DNA of 64,000 bases from Toxonevra muliebris (GCA_963691655.1 OY829328.1:74776400-74840399); one strand, 5' to 3'. Numbered from the stretch's first letter, positions 1 through 11,581 are shown. The notes: a model not told the origin generated them from the sequence alone. A program made the numbers and translations.

Positions 1-99
1 ACGACGGACAATACTTTGAAGAATAAATTTATAATCACTTTTTCACAATAAATGTCCAAATTCCGAAAAAAAATTCGAGTTTATACATTCTACTCCCAA
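1..99 (+). mobile_element. 3' end of a mauritiana-type mariner, cut by the window edge
   Basis: The first 99 bases match the last part of the more complete mariner at 55649-56847: the codons before the transposase stop, an AATAAA-rich 3' UTR and the 3' terminal inverted repeat, whose reverse complement begins TTGGGAGTA. A TA dinucleotide follows at 100-101, as expected for a TA target duplication. The rest of the element lies outside the window. Confidence 0.85.
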
Positions 100-101
100 T
101 A

Positions 102-1372
102 GCATAACTTGAAGTCGAATAGAATCAACTAAAATATTCGAACTTGTGCTTTTTTAATTCCTGTTATTTTGATGGTTTTATTTATAAAGTATGTAGTAAG
201 TGAAAGACTAACGAATGATGAAAGGGAAGACTTTTTGCCATTCAAAGTTCTAAGTAAATAAAATAAAGTAAATAGAAAAAACAAAAAAAAAAACACAGAC
301 ACAAGTTATATAATATATAAGTATGGAAGTAAGTAAGAAAAGTTGTCATGTTGTTGTCATAATAATTATTCAATTTGTTCAAACAAGAAAATAAAGTAAA
401 ATGGTAGTAATAAGTACGTAGTAGACCATGAAGAAAGACCCAGGAAAAATAAAACACACACAAAAAAAAAAAAAAAAAAATTTAACATAGAATCTGATGA
501 GTCCAGGCAGCAAAAAACACTAAGACTGAGATGCGCAGAGTTTTACCACTTTAGTAGGCAGTATTTAGTTAAATAATAACCGACAGAAAACTAAATAATT
601 GGTAATAATTTGTCAAACTCAAATAATTGAGTAATTAATTAGTAAAACGACAACATTGGAAAACAAACAAAACAAAAAAAAAAATACCAAATTTTCTTTT
701 TGTTCGTTTTGGTTCCTTTTTTTTGTACATAGAGTAGAAGTCTTTAATTAATGTACAGCATAAAATTTTTAAGTAGATATTAATTTACGCTCAAGATATC
801 AAGAAAGAATTTGTTTTTTTTTTTCGATTTGTTGGTATATACTTTTTGCAAACATATTAATTATGCTTAATTTCACTTAATTTAACAAAAAAAAAACTTC
901 AACTACAGATTCTTCTTTTTTCATTTTCTTCATTAAATGCTTTTTTTTTTGTTCTTTGTTTCACTCATAAGGGAATCAGGCATAATGCTTTTGAAGAGGA
1001 TTGCCTTTTTGCATGCCACTGATTCTCCGACAAAATGAATCATCCTTGAATTTGCTGTTAATAATTGTGAAAATACCTCAGACGCAGTGATTAAACTGAA
1101 TTCTAATCTTTCAAAGCAATTAACTGAAACTAACTGTGGAGAAAGTTGAGGTGCCGGAAGGTGGAAGGAGAAAGGTTTTTGTTGTGTGAGAAGATGAGTT
1201 AAGGTAAATGCTGAATTTAGCAGGGGAGCTTGAACTTTTTTTTAATGTGGTTTTTGTTGAAGAAACATTGAAACTGATTAATTAAAATTTAAATAACAGC
1301 TTAAAAATAATTAAAAGAGAACAAATCTATTGAGTTTTCTAACGAATAATCTCTCTGAGATTTCACACATAA
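102..1372. other. AT-rich stretch without a recognisable gene
   Basis: Very AT-rich sequence with poly-A and poly-T runs. Short open frames here have no recognisable domain and look like chance. I see no RNA gene and no clear repeat. Confidence 0.6.
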
Positions 1373-2580
1373 CTCTTTCGGTACCATGGTGACACCGGTG
1401 TCACAAGATTAATTTTTGCAATTTTTTAAAAACTATCCAATAAAGTTTTTGAAAATTTTAAGGTTTTGAAAAGAGAATTAATGGTTCTTTAATTTCAATT
1501 TAAAAAATTTACAGATATTTTTTTTTTTGTAACTGTACTGTGTTAATTTTCAATCGCTTAAAATGTTTACAAAATTTGTGCAAATACTACAAATTTTCAA
1601 TATATTATAGAAAAAACTAATTACTCAAACGTGATTTCCTATTTTTTTTTTTTTTTTTTTTTTTAACGAACGAATCCCAGCGGACCCACTTACCCGCCCA
1701 CTCGACCGAGGGGCACATCTGCAAAGCGAACGGATCGGTGACCGAAACAGAAACAGTCCGGACTGCCTGTGTAACGCAACTCGTGAATGGGTGAAGTAAT
1801 ATATCCCAATGGTTTTCAAACAGCTACAGATTAGAATCATCAGCTGTTTAATCATTAGAGGAATTTAAAATAGCTTGTTTTATAGAAAATAAGGAATCAG
1901 ATATATCAAATAAGCCATGTTGGTTGTTGAAATCATTGCATATGCAACGTAATGGATCATTTTGGGCATAGTTAGATCGGCAAGTACTCAATTTAATCAA
2001 GATAGGATACCTTGAACAACGATTTGGGATATTTAGTAATTTAGTCATAAATATAACATTCAGCATAGTTTTTCTGCTGTCTAATGTCGGTAGGTTAATA
2101 AGTTTGAGACGATGTATGTAAGAAGGTAAATTATGTATATATTTCGAAATTTTTGTTTACTTTTTTGGATATACTAGTTTTGCTATGGGTCACCGGTGAC
2201 CCTAAATAAAATCTTCAATGGAAAATTTTTAAAAACTTTTTTAGAATGCAATGGAGGTCGATGAATGCAAATCTGTACTCGGTTTTGCTCTATCGGTTCT
2301 ATTTTCTTTACGGTCAAGAAAGGGTTAAGTAAAAAATTAATATTAATTTACTTTGTCTTTCTTTAAAAAAATATCTAATAAAAATGCATATAAAAAGTTC
2401 GTCGAAAATTCCCTTTGAGGGTCAATGGGTCACCGGTGACCTATGGAAGTTCAAACCTTTAGATTCACAAAATGTATGTTTTGCTTAAAAATTGTAACAA
2501 GAAATAAGGGTCAGACTATACGAATCCGGATTCGGTTTTGCGCTATCTCCTCTGTTTTTTTTTTTACGGTACCGAAAGGG
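1373..2580. mobile_element. piggyBac-like non-autonomous element, TTAA-bounded, decayed
   Basis: The ends form an inverted repeat: left CTCTTTCGGTACC (1373-1385) and right GGTACCGAAAGGG (2568-2580). The right end is followed by TTAA (2581-2584); the left is preceded by a decayed ATAA. Inside, the palindrome GGTCACCGGTGACC occurs near 2187 and 2431, each starting a unit that ends in GGGTTAA, so the right part looks like two tandem copies of a terminal segment. There is no transposase. A LINE tail is inserted at 1642-2135. Related sequence occurs at 26455-26830. The piggyBac label rests on the TTAA and the CCCTTT-like end and is an inference. Confidence 0.5.
1642..2135 (-). pseudogene. 5'-truncated Jockey/CR1-like LINE, C-terminal end of pol plus 3' UTR
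   Basis: On the minus strand the sequence encodes the C-terminal tail seen in many non-LTR retrotransposon pol proteins. It starts around LPSYIHRLKLINLPTLDSRK near 2130, continues with KTMLNVIFMTKLLN, and contains CRSNYAQNDPL and DFNNQHGLFD before the stop near 1848. About 200 bp of 3' UTR and a poly(A) tail follow, read on the + strand as T(23) at 1642-1664. Endonuclease and reverse transcriptase are missing, so it is a dead-on-arrival insertion. It lies inside the piggyBac-like element and is younger than it. Confidence 0.65.
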
Positions 2581-2584
2581 TTAA

Positions 2585-3600
2585 TTCAGTATTAAATTAA
2601 AACTGCAGTAAGCAGTACAGCCCGTTTCAAAACTATGATTATTGAGTTTACTGTACTAAATCCAATCCCAGTAGTGGATCACAGTGATCTCTGATATACG
2701 CTAAGTTCAAGAGTAGAAACACCAACTCTGTATGCATAAAAACCAGGTTTCAAATTCTTCAGCCATAATCTTTGAGTTTTTGTTAAAAGTTCGAAAAGAT
2801 TTTTAAAGTTTTAGGGTTTCTGAAATCATCATCTAACCCAGTGTCTACACTCACACTTTCTTCATTGGCAGAATCACTGGCAAACATATTTCGAAGCTAA
2901 TGAATTCTGCCAATGATTTGGGCAGCAAATTGGCATGCCACCACTGGCAGGTGTAGACGCAGTATAACAATATCACAATCAAATTTCAAAACTGTCATTC
3001 TGAAGTTTAGTAAGCTGCAAAGATTCATGGGGTCTTATTGACCTAAGTGCGAGCATATCCTACTATAGGACAGCCACTCTAACTTATTCTAATCTACATA
3101 GATACCAGGGCCGTAGCCAGGATTTTTTTTGGGGGGGCAGGAGGGTTTCATTCGAAGAAAAAAAATTCATAAATAATTTTTATAAAACTAATGCTTAAAT
3201 AAATAAAGAAATAAAAACTTTGGTTGCCTGTGGTTAGTGCCACTATCCGCCCACAAAAAAACAAACAGAAAAAAGTTTGCCAATCCCAATTAATTTCAGT
3301 TTTTTTTTTTTTGCATCTTTTTTCCCCTCAAAGCCTAAACACTTGAGATTTCTTCTTTCATAAAAGTTGCATGCACACACAAACACTTCGGATATAGGAA
3401 ATGCTCACACATTTACATATGTATGTGTGCATACAAACATCCCAACGGGCCCGATTCTCAGCAGCTCGCCTGAGGAGTATAAAGTAAGCACTTGTTGTTT
3501 TTGTTTTGTTAACGAACACTTGCTGCCGAAAAGCAATCGTTTCCGAATGAAACGACGACAAGATCATCGTAATTTAAAATAACAAAACTGCTGACGCAAA
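2585..3600. other. Intergenic; one possible transposon terminus near 3106
   Basis: Mostly unremarkable AT-rich sequence. At 3106-3137 a CAGGGCCGTAGCCAGG stretch runs into poly-T and poly-G. It resembles termini of some cut-and-paste transposons, but I find no matching inverted end. A CATA/TG-rich microsatellite lies at 3370-3435. Confidence 0.35.
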
Positions 3601-3621
3601 GATTTCGTGAGAGGTCTTTTG

Positions 3622-3659
3622 AAGCACTCCATAAAGAGCGTAAAACGGAGTGCTTTTTT
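3622..3659. other. Hairpin AGCACTCC...GGAGTGCT followed by T tract
   Basis: AGCACTCC and GGAGTGCT can pair across a short loop, and a run of T follows. A stronger version occurs at 7060-7098, on the other side of the hAT-type insertion, so the two hairpins were about 100 bp apart before it inserted. The function is unknown. Confidence 0.4.
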
Positions 3660-4053
3660 CCAATGACATGCAGTGCTGCCGAAGGTAGTCCGATCGGAGT
3701 ATTCGTACTCCTCTCAAATCTCAATTCTCCTCTCCTCCCCAATCGGAAAAAATCCTCCTATTTCATATTCTTGAATTTTTGGGTTGTATTCTTGAATTTT
3801 TGGGTTGTAAACGTAAATCATAAACTAAATATATTCTGTTGGGTTATTTTAGTTTCTGTCTGTGAAATATTTGTTACTATGACTAGCTCTACTTTATTTA
3901 TAGCTGGATTACTATCAAAATTCAAAGTTCGTATTCCATTTCCAGAAGTTTTTGCTTGTCTTTGTGTTAATGCTTGTAATTTTTGACAATTGATATCAAT
4001 AGTAGAAAAACCGCGTAAAAGTAAGTTTGCATATTTAATAAATATCAAATATC

Positions 4054-5296
4054 AGCGGTTCACGCAAAATTGGCACGCAGGAAAATTGCTGTATCTTTTT
4101 AACCAGAACACTCAGAAGAACAAATAATGAATTAAATGATAAGTTTAATATTGTGTTTTAATACTATAATATTAAAAGATTTAAATTTCTTTATTGTGCA
4201 AAAAGTTCCGGGTATTCCTTTTAACGGAACCCATCAAACTTTGAACATCCGCTCTGGATACTTTTGCGGCTATTTGGTTCCATTTTAGTAACATCGAATT
4301 CACATTTTTGACAATACCTGCATTTTTCTTCAACTTATATTTTGTAATAGCCCAGTATTTTTCGATCGGTCGAAGCTGGGGGCAATCTACTTTATTTGTC
4401 TGATACCAATCCATGGTTTTCTTAGAGTGGTGGCAACTGGCTAAATCAGGCCAAAACTTCACGGGCAATCGTGGTGACGAACAAATGGCAATAGTCATTT
4501 CGAAAGGCACTCTTTGATGTAAATATCAGACGACATAGAAGAGGATGTCACAAATGCCCTGGATTTGAGACCACAGCTGCAAATAGCCTGCCACACCATT
4601 GCTTTCTTTGCAAATTTATCCATTTTTATGTACTTGAATTTTGAGGGTACATTACCACGATTCGTTGCCATATAAAATTTTTGACCTGGAAGCTGTTTAA
4701 GATCAAATTTTACGTATGATTCGTCATCCACAATAATGCATCCATTGAATTTGGTCAAAACATTATTATAAAGAAGACGAGCACGTTTTTTGGCCAGCTA
4801 ATTCTGTTTGTCTGTTCTATTTGGATATTTTATAGCACGATAGCACTTTAGTCCAGATTATGCTGGAATTGAATTTTTTGGCACGATCGCTATCCGATAG
4901 TCCGGGATTGCTTTTGATGGACCTCAAGATCTCTGCCTTTAATTTTAGGTTGGTGGTTCCCGTTTTGTTCACAACTTTTTTAGCTCTTTCAACACTAAGA
5001 GTTTCTTTATATGGTTTTATAACTCTGCATACCGTTGTTTTGGAGATATTTAACACTTTCGCAATCTTTGAACCAGACCTCGACGGATTTTCAATAAATT
5101 TGTTCACAATCAAATTTTCTACTTGCAGCTTCCATTGTGCACACAATCACCAACTTGCGATCAATTAATATGAAAAATTTATCAACTAACGGTAACGGTA
5201 TTGTAAACAAATCCCAGTAAAAAATTTGTTGTTCTTATGACTAGGGGCGACGTGGTGACCACAACAAAGCGTGCCAATTTGGCGTGAACCGAGCTT
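4054..5296 (-). mobile_element. Tc1/mariner-superfamily DD37E element, copy A
   Basis: The ends are AGCGGTTCACGC (left) and GCGTGAACCGAGCTT (right), matching the termini of copies at 11582-12856 and 61275-62566. The right end is followed by TA. The minus strand carries a broken transposase (4181-5146). It is inserted inside the hAT-type element. Confidence 0.85.
4181..5146 (-). pseudogene. Broken DD37E (ITmD37E-like) transposase, copy A
   Basis: Three minus-strand segments make up the protein. An N-terminal helix-turn-helix part (4817-5146) contains SGSKIAKVLNISKTTVCRV. A middle part (4495-4758) has the first catalytic Asp in IIVDDESYVKFDL. A C-terminal part (4181-4510) has FWPDLASCHHSKK (second Asp) and CPQLRPIEKYWA (the Glu). 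Relative to copy C it lacks about 26 bp in the linker, causing a frameshift, and about 30 bp between the second Asp and the Glu, shortening the spacing from 37 to about 27 residues. A TGA replaces the CGA Arg codon after ECLSK. The copy is inactive. Confidence 0.85.
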
Positions 5297-5736
5297 TATA
5301 TAATAGATTTGGATCTGTAAGAATTTTGGTGTGAAATTTTTCATATAAAGAATGCTTTAAAAGAAAAAATTCTTTCAAAACTGGAAAAATTTATTGGCGC
5401 AATTTTAAGTTTTCCACATAGTAATACAGCGGCAAATATAATTTTTTCTCAGTTCCAATTAAAGACAAAAAACGAAATTGCTTGCTGACTGCAACTGTTA
5501 ATGCAGTAATGGTTGGTAAAAAAAGCTACAAAAAAAAAAAAAAAAATGATGCCTCCTTCTAGGTACCTTCGATTAAGTTAGTTCAAAGTACCACAAATAA
5601 CATTCTACTTTTTTACCCGGTTTTGAGAAATAAGAAGACAAGTTTGTTATAGTTTTTTAATCATTATTGCTTTTTTTATAATTATTTACAGATACTACCG
5701 TTTGTCTCCAAAGAAGGAATATTTGGTTTTTAAGTA

Positions 5737-6801
5737 TTGGGAGTATGAATATATAAACTCGTAATTGGGACTAACTTCATATCTATCATACGCGCCATTT
5801 TTTTGACATTGACAGCTTTTCTATCTCGAAGAGCGCCAAAAATACTATAAGAATTGATCTGTCAAATAATTTCCATCATTTTACAAAAGTGTTTTACTAT
5901 AGCTGAAAATGTCGAATTTCGTGCCAACAAAACAACAATTGCGGGAAGTTTTAATTTGCTTCTTCCATTTAAAGAAAAACGCAACTGAAGCACATCGTTT
6001 ACTCACTGAAGCTTATCCTGACTGTGCTATAGACGTTAGAATGTGTCAGTTGTGGTATGCCCGAAGAAGATTCATGTCAAACGCAACAAGAACTTGCAGA
6101 ATCTTTAGGAGTTGATCAATCAACCATTTCTAAACGATTAAAAGCATTGGGAATGATTCAAAAGCAAGGAAATTGGGTGCCGTACGAATTGAAGCCGAGA
6201 GACGTCGAACGACGATTTTTCACATGTGAACTGCTGATTGAACGACAGAAAAGAAAGGGTTTTCTACATCGTATTGTGACTGGCGATGAAAAGTGGATAC
6301 GTTACGATAACCCAAAGCGTAAAAAATCATGGGGACCGCCCGGACACGCATCAACATTAACGGCAAAGCCGAACATCCATGGATCCAAGCTCATGCTGTG
6401 TATTTGGTGGGATATGAAAGGTGTCCTGTATTATGAGCTGTTGAAACCGAATGAAACGATAACTGGCGACCGCTACCGACTACAATTGATGCGTTTGAGC
6501 CGAGCATTAAAGGATAAGAGGCCAGAATATGAGAATAGACACGACGAAGTTATTCTTCTGCACGACAATGCTCGGCCGCATGTTGCAAGGCAAGTAAAAA
6601 CATACTTGGAAACGCTGAAATGGGAAGTGCTACTCCACCCGCCGTATTCTCCAGACATTGCTCCTTCTGTGATTACCACTTGTTCCGATCGATGACACAT
6701 GGCCTGGCTGAACAGCACTTCCGTTCTTTCGAAGAACTCAAAAAATGGATCGATTCGTGGATAGCCTCAAAAGATGAAGAGTTCTTTCGACGCGGAATCC
6801 G
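5737..6801 (+). mobile_element. mauritiana-type mariner, 3'-truncated copy
   Basis: The 5' terminal repeat TTGGGAGTATGAAT starts right after a TA at 5735-5736. The body matches the copy at 55649-56847 until about 6801, after which the sequence diverges into unrelated AT-rich DNA, so the 3' end of the transposase and the 3' repeat are absent. It lies within the hAT-type element, downstream of DD37E copy A. Confidence 0.85.
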
Positions 6802-6815
6802 AATAAAAAAATGTA
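5909..6815 (+). pseudogene. Defective mariner transposase (mauritiana subfamily)
   Basis: The N-terminus (5909-6050) begins MSNFVPTKQQLREVLICFFH, close to the start of Mos1-type transposases. The frame then shifts at an internal deletion that removes roughly 30 codons of the DNA-binding/linker region after CQLWYA. The main segment (6057-6695) carries HRIVTGDEKW (first Asp), LLHDNARPH (second Asp) and PPYSPDIAPS. A 2-bp insertion near 6668 shifts the frame just before the third Asp, and 6620-6815 continues with DYHLFRSMTHGLAEQHF. The protein is non-functional. The deletion is shared with the copy at 55822, so it predates both insertions. Confidence 0.9.
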
Positions 6816-7059
6816 TTTTTTCTAATAAAATTTCTATACATTAGTGCAACTGTTTGCAATTATCTAAGACTCTAGATTCTAAGTAATATTTATTTGAAAA
6901 CTTGTAAGACATTTTGAAAAATTCCTCCCCTATAAAGCAAAATCCTCCTCTTAAAAGGAAAAATTCCTCTCCTTAAAATTTTCGAAACGGCAGCACCGAT
7001 GACATGCAATGTTGAAAACGTAATGGCATGTCATACGGAAAGGAAGCGCCTACAGCTGA

Positions 7060-7098
7060 CTTATCAGCACTCCGAAAGGCCTTTTGGAGTGCTTTTTT
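7060..7098. other. Palindromic hairpin ending in T tract
   Basis: AGCACTCCGAAAGGCC is followed by its near-complement TTTTGGAGTGCT and then TTTTTTCC. It parallels the hairpin at 3622-3659. Between the hAT target duplication and this hairpin, ATGACATGC and GCATGTCAT form another inverted pair (6999-7033). Confidence 0.45.
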
Positions 7099-7109
7099 CC
7101 CGTTGGGTT

Positions 7110-8041
7110 CATACATTGGAATAGATATGTATGTATGTGTGTTTGCATGCTCGCATATGCACTAATTAAAATTTTATGCCAACGTAACTTTAATATCGCC
7201 ATTTTCGAAATGATTTTAACTTTGAAAAGAAACTCTCGGAAATCGCTTTTCTCAAATGTGGCGACGGCGACGGCAACGACAGCAATGACGACGACGCTAA
7301 CGATTACGACGATGAAACACAGCGTGCCTGCGAGTTTGAGTTGATGCTGGTAGCGGAAACAACAAAAATGATAGTAGATGTTGACGGTATTTAAGTAAGA
7401 ATGAGAATGTTGATGTTGATAGTGGCGATGCTGGTGTTGCTTCTCTTCTAATATTTCTGCATCTTTTTGAAAAGCTTACACACACATTTACATATGCATA
7501 TATCTGTTTATATGTTTGTAATGAGTGCATATTTATATGTATGCATGTGTATGTGTTTAAGTAGGCATATAAGTAAAATTCTTAATGGGTAATTACACAA
7601 TTTCATTAAAAATCGCGCATATCTACACAAATGTATGTATAAGCTTTTTCATATATCTGTGTATATGTATAGGTTTTAGCTTATATTTGCTTGTATTACC
7701 AAGATTGCATTCTGTTTAATTTTTCTCTTCTTCTTCTTCTGGTTTTTCTTCTTCTGCTCTTATCGCAATTTTACACTTCTGCTGTTTCTACTTTTAATTT
7801 GAAATGCTCTCTTCATTTGCTTGTACTCGTAGCGAGTTTTGTAATTAGTTTTTAAGTGATTTTGAAAATATACAAGAAGGGTATTTAAACTTACATACCT
7901 ATGTATGTATACATGTATGTGTGTGTGTGTGTGTTTGTATAAAGTGCGCTGTAAATGCTCAAGGTGTATAGAATTCAAGTTATTACATCGATAAATGCTG
8001 TTCTTTTATAGCTTATATGCACACAAATCCACACATATATA
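7110..8041. other. Intergenic with microsatellites
   Basis: Contains a GACGAC/AACGAC-rich stretch (7258-7325), TATG/CATA-rich runs (7480-7560, 7900-7940 with a TG run) and CTT repeats (7725-7760). No convincing gene. Confidence 0.5.
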
Positions 8042-8200
8042 CACTAGCGGATCCAAGGGGGAGGTAGAGAAGAGTAAGTGGTTAGGGGTTAAAATCCCCA
8101 TTTTACGATAAAAATCTCATGCTCTTTGATCATGAGGCAAAAACTAAAATTTAAAAGGACGAAAGAATTTTACCCCTTCCTTAGAAAATCTCTGGACGCA
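8042..8200. mobile_element. MITE-like repeat, CACTAGCGGATCCA end
   Basis: About 160 bp, similar along its length to 41090-41248: a start rich in GGGG, GGGGTTAAAA, a central AT-rich part and an end reading AAATCTCTGGA. The copy at 41 kb keeps the complementary end (GGATCGGCTAGTG), showing that the family has inverted ends. No coding potential. The class is unknown. Confidence 0.45.
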
Positions 8201-8202
8201 CA

Positions 8203-8652
8203 TATTTATATATCGGTACAATTAAGTAAGTATATGAATTACAAGCACTTGTATAGCATTGTCAATAATTAACTTTTGAATTATTAATAATATATAATTA
8301 TGCTTTCATTTGTGTATATTAACAGAAAGATTCTTCAAATAAATTGTTGATTTATTTCAAGATAATTATTCTCTGCCATCTACATGGTAAAGTGTGTATG
8401 TTGTGTGTGTCTGGGTAAATATTTAAGTATGTAGTATGTACTGAAGATATTTTTGGAAAATCCCACTTGAATGAAAACTTATTAATTAATATAAAATTAG
8501 TTCTATAAATGGGAAGCTCTAAATTAAAATGCAAAATAAAAGTATAATATTTCAATGCATTTTGATTTGAGACTTCTCAAATATTTTAATAAAAATGAGT
8601 TAAAATTTTAACAATGTTCGTAAAAAATATTACTTGGTTTACAAATGATGTA
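8203..8652. other. AT-rich spacer, nothing recognised
   Basis: AT-rich sequence with several AT dinucleotide-rich patches. I see no gene or repeat family in it. Confidence 0.5.
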
Positions 8653-8960
8653 TACGAGGGTTGCTACTTAAGTTTTGAGATATGGCAACACCAGTGTAGA
8701 TATGTCAAATCTTACATCAGCATCGTAAATTTTGACATTTTTAATGGTAAACGTACTCAGAACGTTTTGTTACCCGCGTGCTATTTGTGTTGTTTACAGT
8801 GACTTGAAAAATTCATCTCGGCCTAAAAAATGGGCCTTTAAATCGTGAACATTTTCATGCAATGATTTTTATGATTTTCGACATGGACTAACTCAACAAC
8901 AGTCAACAGCCGATCAACTTTCTTCTACTTTTGTTGATGAAGCACCATCCCGAATCACCG

Positions 8961-11393
8961 TTTATTTTTTATTTATTTATTTATTTTCAAAGCATTCCTA
9001 ATGCCACAAGATTTACATCTTATATATTACAGGCATTAGTTACATATATGAATTTTTAAGGTTAGATTTAAGTAAAAATAAAACAATTTAACAAGTAAAA
9101 AGGACAGTAAGAATTATGCAATACATACAATATCAACAAAATTAATTAAATTACAAAAAATATCTTTAATTTTACTTTTATTTAACAATTAGCAAAAGGT
9201 CAATATATGGGGTGACAAAGAAAATCAAAAATTAAATAAAGAATAATAGCAATAGTTTAGTATTCAAAAGTTTAAGAGTTTACTCATTCAAAAATTTTAA
9301 CAAACTTACTCTGAATTGCAATGCGTTGCCAATAAGCTGCAAGTGGTTTGTTAACGAGTTCCATAGATGGATGGCATACATAAAAAATTGACGCTCCGAA
9401 GTCAGACATGAATAAGATGGTATTAAAATTTGTTTCCCACGTAATGATTTCATGAAAGTCAGTCGCTTGTATAGATAACATGGTTCCTTGGTATATATGA
9501 TCTTGTGCAACAGGAGAATTGTTCGAAATTTTAAGAGATTGTCAAAAGTGGTGTTAAAAATTTGTATGGCATATTTCGAAACATGGCTTCTACGACTCAG
9601 TCCAAATACATATCTCGTTATATTATTATATACCACTTTAAGCTTGGTTTTACTAACGGTGTCACAATTTGCAAATATCTCGCAGCCATATAATAGGACA
9701 GGAACAAGATACGTTTTTGCGAGCAAAAGCCTGATTTTTAATGGTGTAAAGTACTGTACGGACCAAAGATTACGGAGTCTACCATATATTCTCCCAATAG
9801 CACAAGAGATTTGATTGTTCCAAGTCAAATTTCCGTTGAAAATAATACCTAGATTGTTGGCCTTATTAACATAGTCAAATTTCTATTCCTTCAAAGTTCA
9901 AGGTCGGTAGGTTACTAATATCAATAAGTTTCTTACAAACAACCAAACATTAGGATTTTGTCGGATTTATGCTCAAACCATTTCTGAGTGCCCAGTTTTT
10001 TACTATATCTAAGTCTTTATTGAAGTCAATTATGCGGCTATATAATGAGTCACGATCAGTACTAGTATATAGTTGTACATCATCAGCATATGTATATGTG
10101 TATTTTGCAGGTTTGGAGTGATTTGGGCAAGTCATTGATGTACATTATAAACAAAAGAGGTCCTAATACAGAACCCTGAGGAACACCTTTAGTAACAAAT
10201 AGTGGGTCTGACATAATGTCACCCACACATACAGATTGTAATCTTTTACATAAATACGATTTAACTAAATTAACTGCTGACGAGGAAAAACAAAAAACAT
10301 TTAACAATTTCTGACACAATACTTCATGATTTACAATGTCAAAAGCTTTTGAGTGGTCAAGTAAGGTAAGTATCATTATTTCGTTCTTTTCAATAGCACA
10401 GCGAATATTTTCCGAGACGTCAATAAGTGCTGTAATAAAGAAATAGATTGATTTGATAGGACATTATTGATTCCAATGCTTTAGAAAAGTAAGGCAGTAT
10501 AGATATTGGTCGATAGTCACTATTATTCTTAGGCACGGGTATGACTTTTGCTATTTTCCAACATTTTTGGAAAAATAGAGGTCATTAGCACAGTATTGAA
10601 TACATGTGTTATTATAGGTAATATAATTGGTAATAATGCTTTTACAAAAATAGGATGGACTAAGTCAAGACCAGTGGCATTCGATTTTATAGACAAAAAA
10701 GCCTGAAGCACATCACATTGATCAACATTATTAAAGCTAAAAGTATTTCCCGAGTTTAAGACATTGGTAGTACTATAGAAGTTATTATTGTCCAAAGGTT
10801 TAACTGGAATGTCTGTAAACTTAAAGTTAATATAATTTAAATCATTTTTGGTGACTATTTGCTTTGGCAATGTTTTGCTACTAATGCCAATATCACGAAC
10901 ATGTTTCCAAGTTTCTTTACTAGAAACAGATTCTCTAAATCGCGATTCATAATATTTTGTTTTTGCACCCTTTATCTCTTTGACCACAGCTGCCCTGCAT
11001 GTAGTAAATTCAATATATAACTCTGGTGTTTTATACCTTTTCCAGCGGTTGTATTTAAGGTTGCGTATACTAATCAACATTTTTATGTTGCGATTAAACC
11101 ACGGACGTTGAGTATGTTTAACTATCCTCGTTTTAAGGGGAACAAAGGTATCAAAAAGTCTATTTATGTGGTGTTGTAGAAAACATGTCTGGTCATCTAC
11201 AGAAGCCATACTATAAATTACAGACCAGTCAATACCCGCAATCTCATCTTTCAATAAACCATAGTTAATATTTTTGAAGTCTCTGTAATTGTATGGTTGG
11301 GAATTATTACTAAGTTCAAAGTCATAAATTAATAAAATAATATCGTGTCTTGAGAATTCAGGTGCAGAGATTTGGTCATAAAGTAGGATTTTA
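8961..11393 (-). mobile_element. CR1-like non-LTR retrotransposon, 5'-truncated, inserted in a mariner
   Basis: A minus-strand LINE whose 3' end carries a TAAA-type microsatellite tail (8961-8985 on +) rather than plain poly(A), as in CR1-like elements. It begins inside the endonuclease C-terminus (APEFSRHDIILLIYDFEL near 11300-11390) and runs through reverse transcriptase to the C-terminal domain. It lacks ORF1 and most of the endonuclease. The insertion splits the mariner codons between ITVY and DFREGRS. Confidence 0.7.
9280..11390 (-). pseudogene. CR1-like LINE pol (endonuclease end, reverse transcriptase, C-terminal domain), frameshifted
   Basis: The segment at 10529-11254 covers the linker and the start of reverse transcriptase (FNRNIKMLISIRNLKYNRWK, then SIKSNATGLDLVHPIFVKAL). 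The segment at 10083-10376 has the palm motif LDHSKAFDIVNHE and the thumb-side motif GVPQGSVLGPLLFIMYINDL. The segment near 9950-10135 has the active-site motif YADDVQLYTST. The last part (9280-9828) has VLLYGCEIFANCD and the conserved C-terminal RRSHVSKYAIQIF, DNLLKFRTILLLHKI. Key reverse transcriptase motifs survive, but several frameshifts separate the segments, so it is not functional. Clade assignment (CR1/Jockey group) is from motif style and could be off by one clade. Confidence 0.75.
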
Positions 11394-11581
11394 GATTTCG
11401 TGAAGGTCGTTCAAAATTGCAACGTGGCATACATTCAATATTGCATGAACATTTGGCGGCCAAAAAGATTTGTTCGCGTTGGATATTGCATAATTTCATC
11501 ATCGCCCAGAAAAGGCTCGTGTCGATTGGTGCAAAGAAATGTAGTAAAAATACAATCGCGGTGCTTCAAAAGATGTCTATA

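Larger units (their letters stand above)
3671..6998. mobile_element. hAT-type transposon with 8-bp target duplication, non-autonomous, carrying two other transposons
   Basis: The left end is CAGTGCTGCCG and the right end is CGGCAGCACCG, a terminal inverted repeat starting CAGTG/CGGTG as in hAT elements. The flanks are identical 8-mers, ATGACATG at 3663-3670 and 6999-7006, the duplication length typical of hAT. Subterminal regions share CTCCTCTCC/GGAGAGG tracts. No hAT transposase is visible. Most of the interior is a DD37E Tc1-like element (4054-5296) and a mariner (5737-6801), so the original element was only about 1 kb. Confidence 0.7.

Noticed and set aside
3106..3200. Transposon beginning CAGGGCCGTAGCCAGG
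   Set aside because: No matching inverted end or target duplication found nearby, so it is noted only as a possible terminus.
7060..7098. Bacterial-type intrinsic terminator (hairpin plus T tract)
   Set aside because: The window is clearly eukaryotic. The hairpin more likely belongs to an inverted-repeat element.
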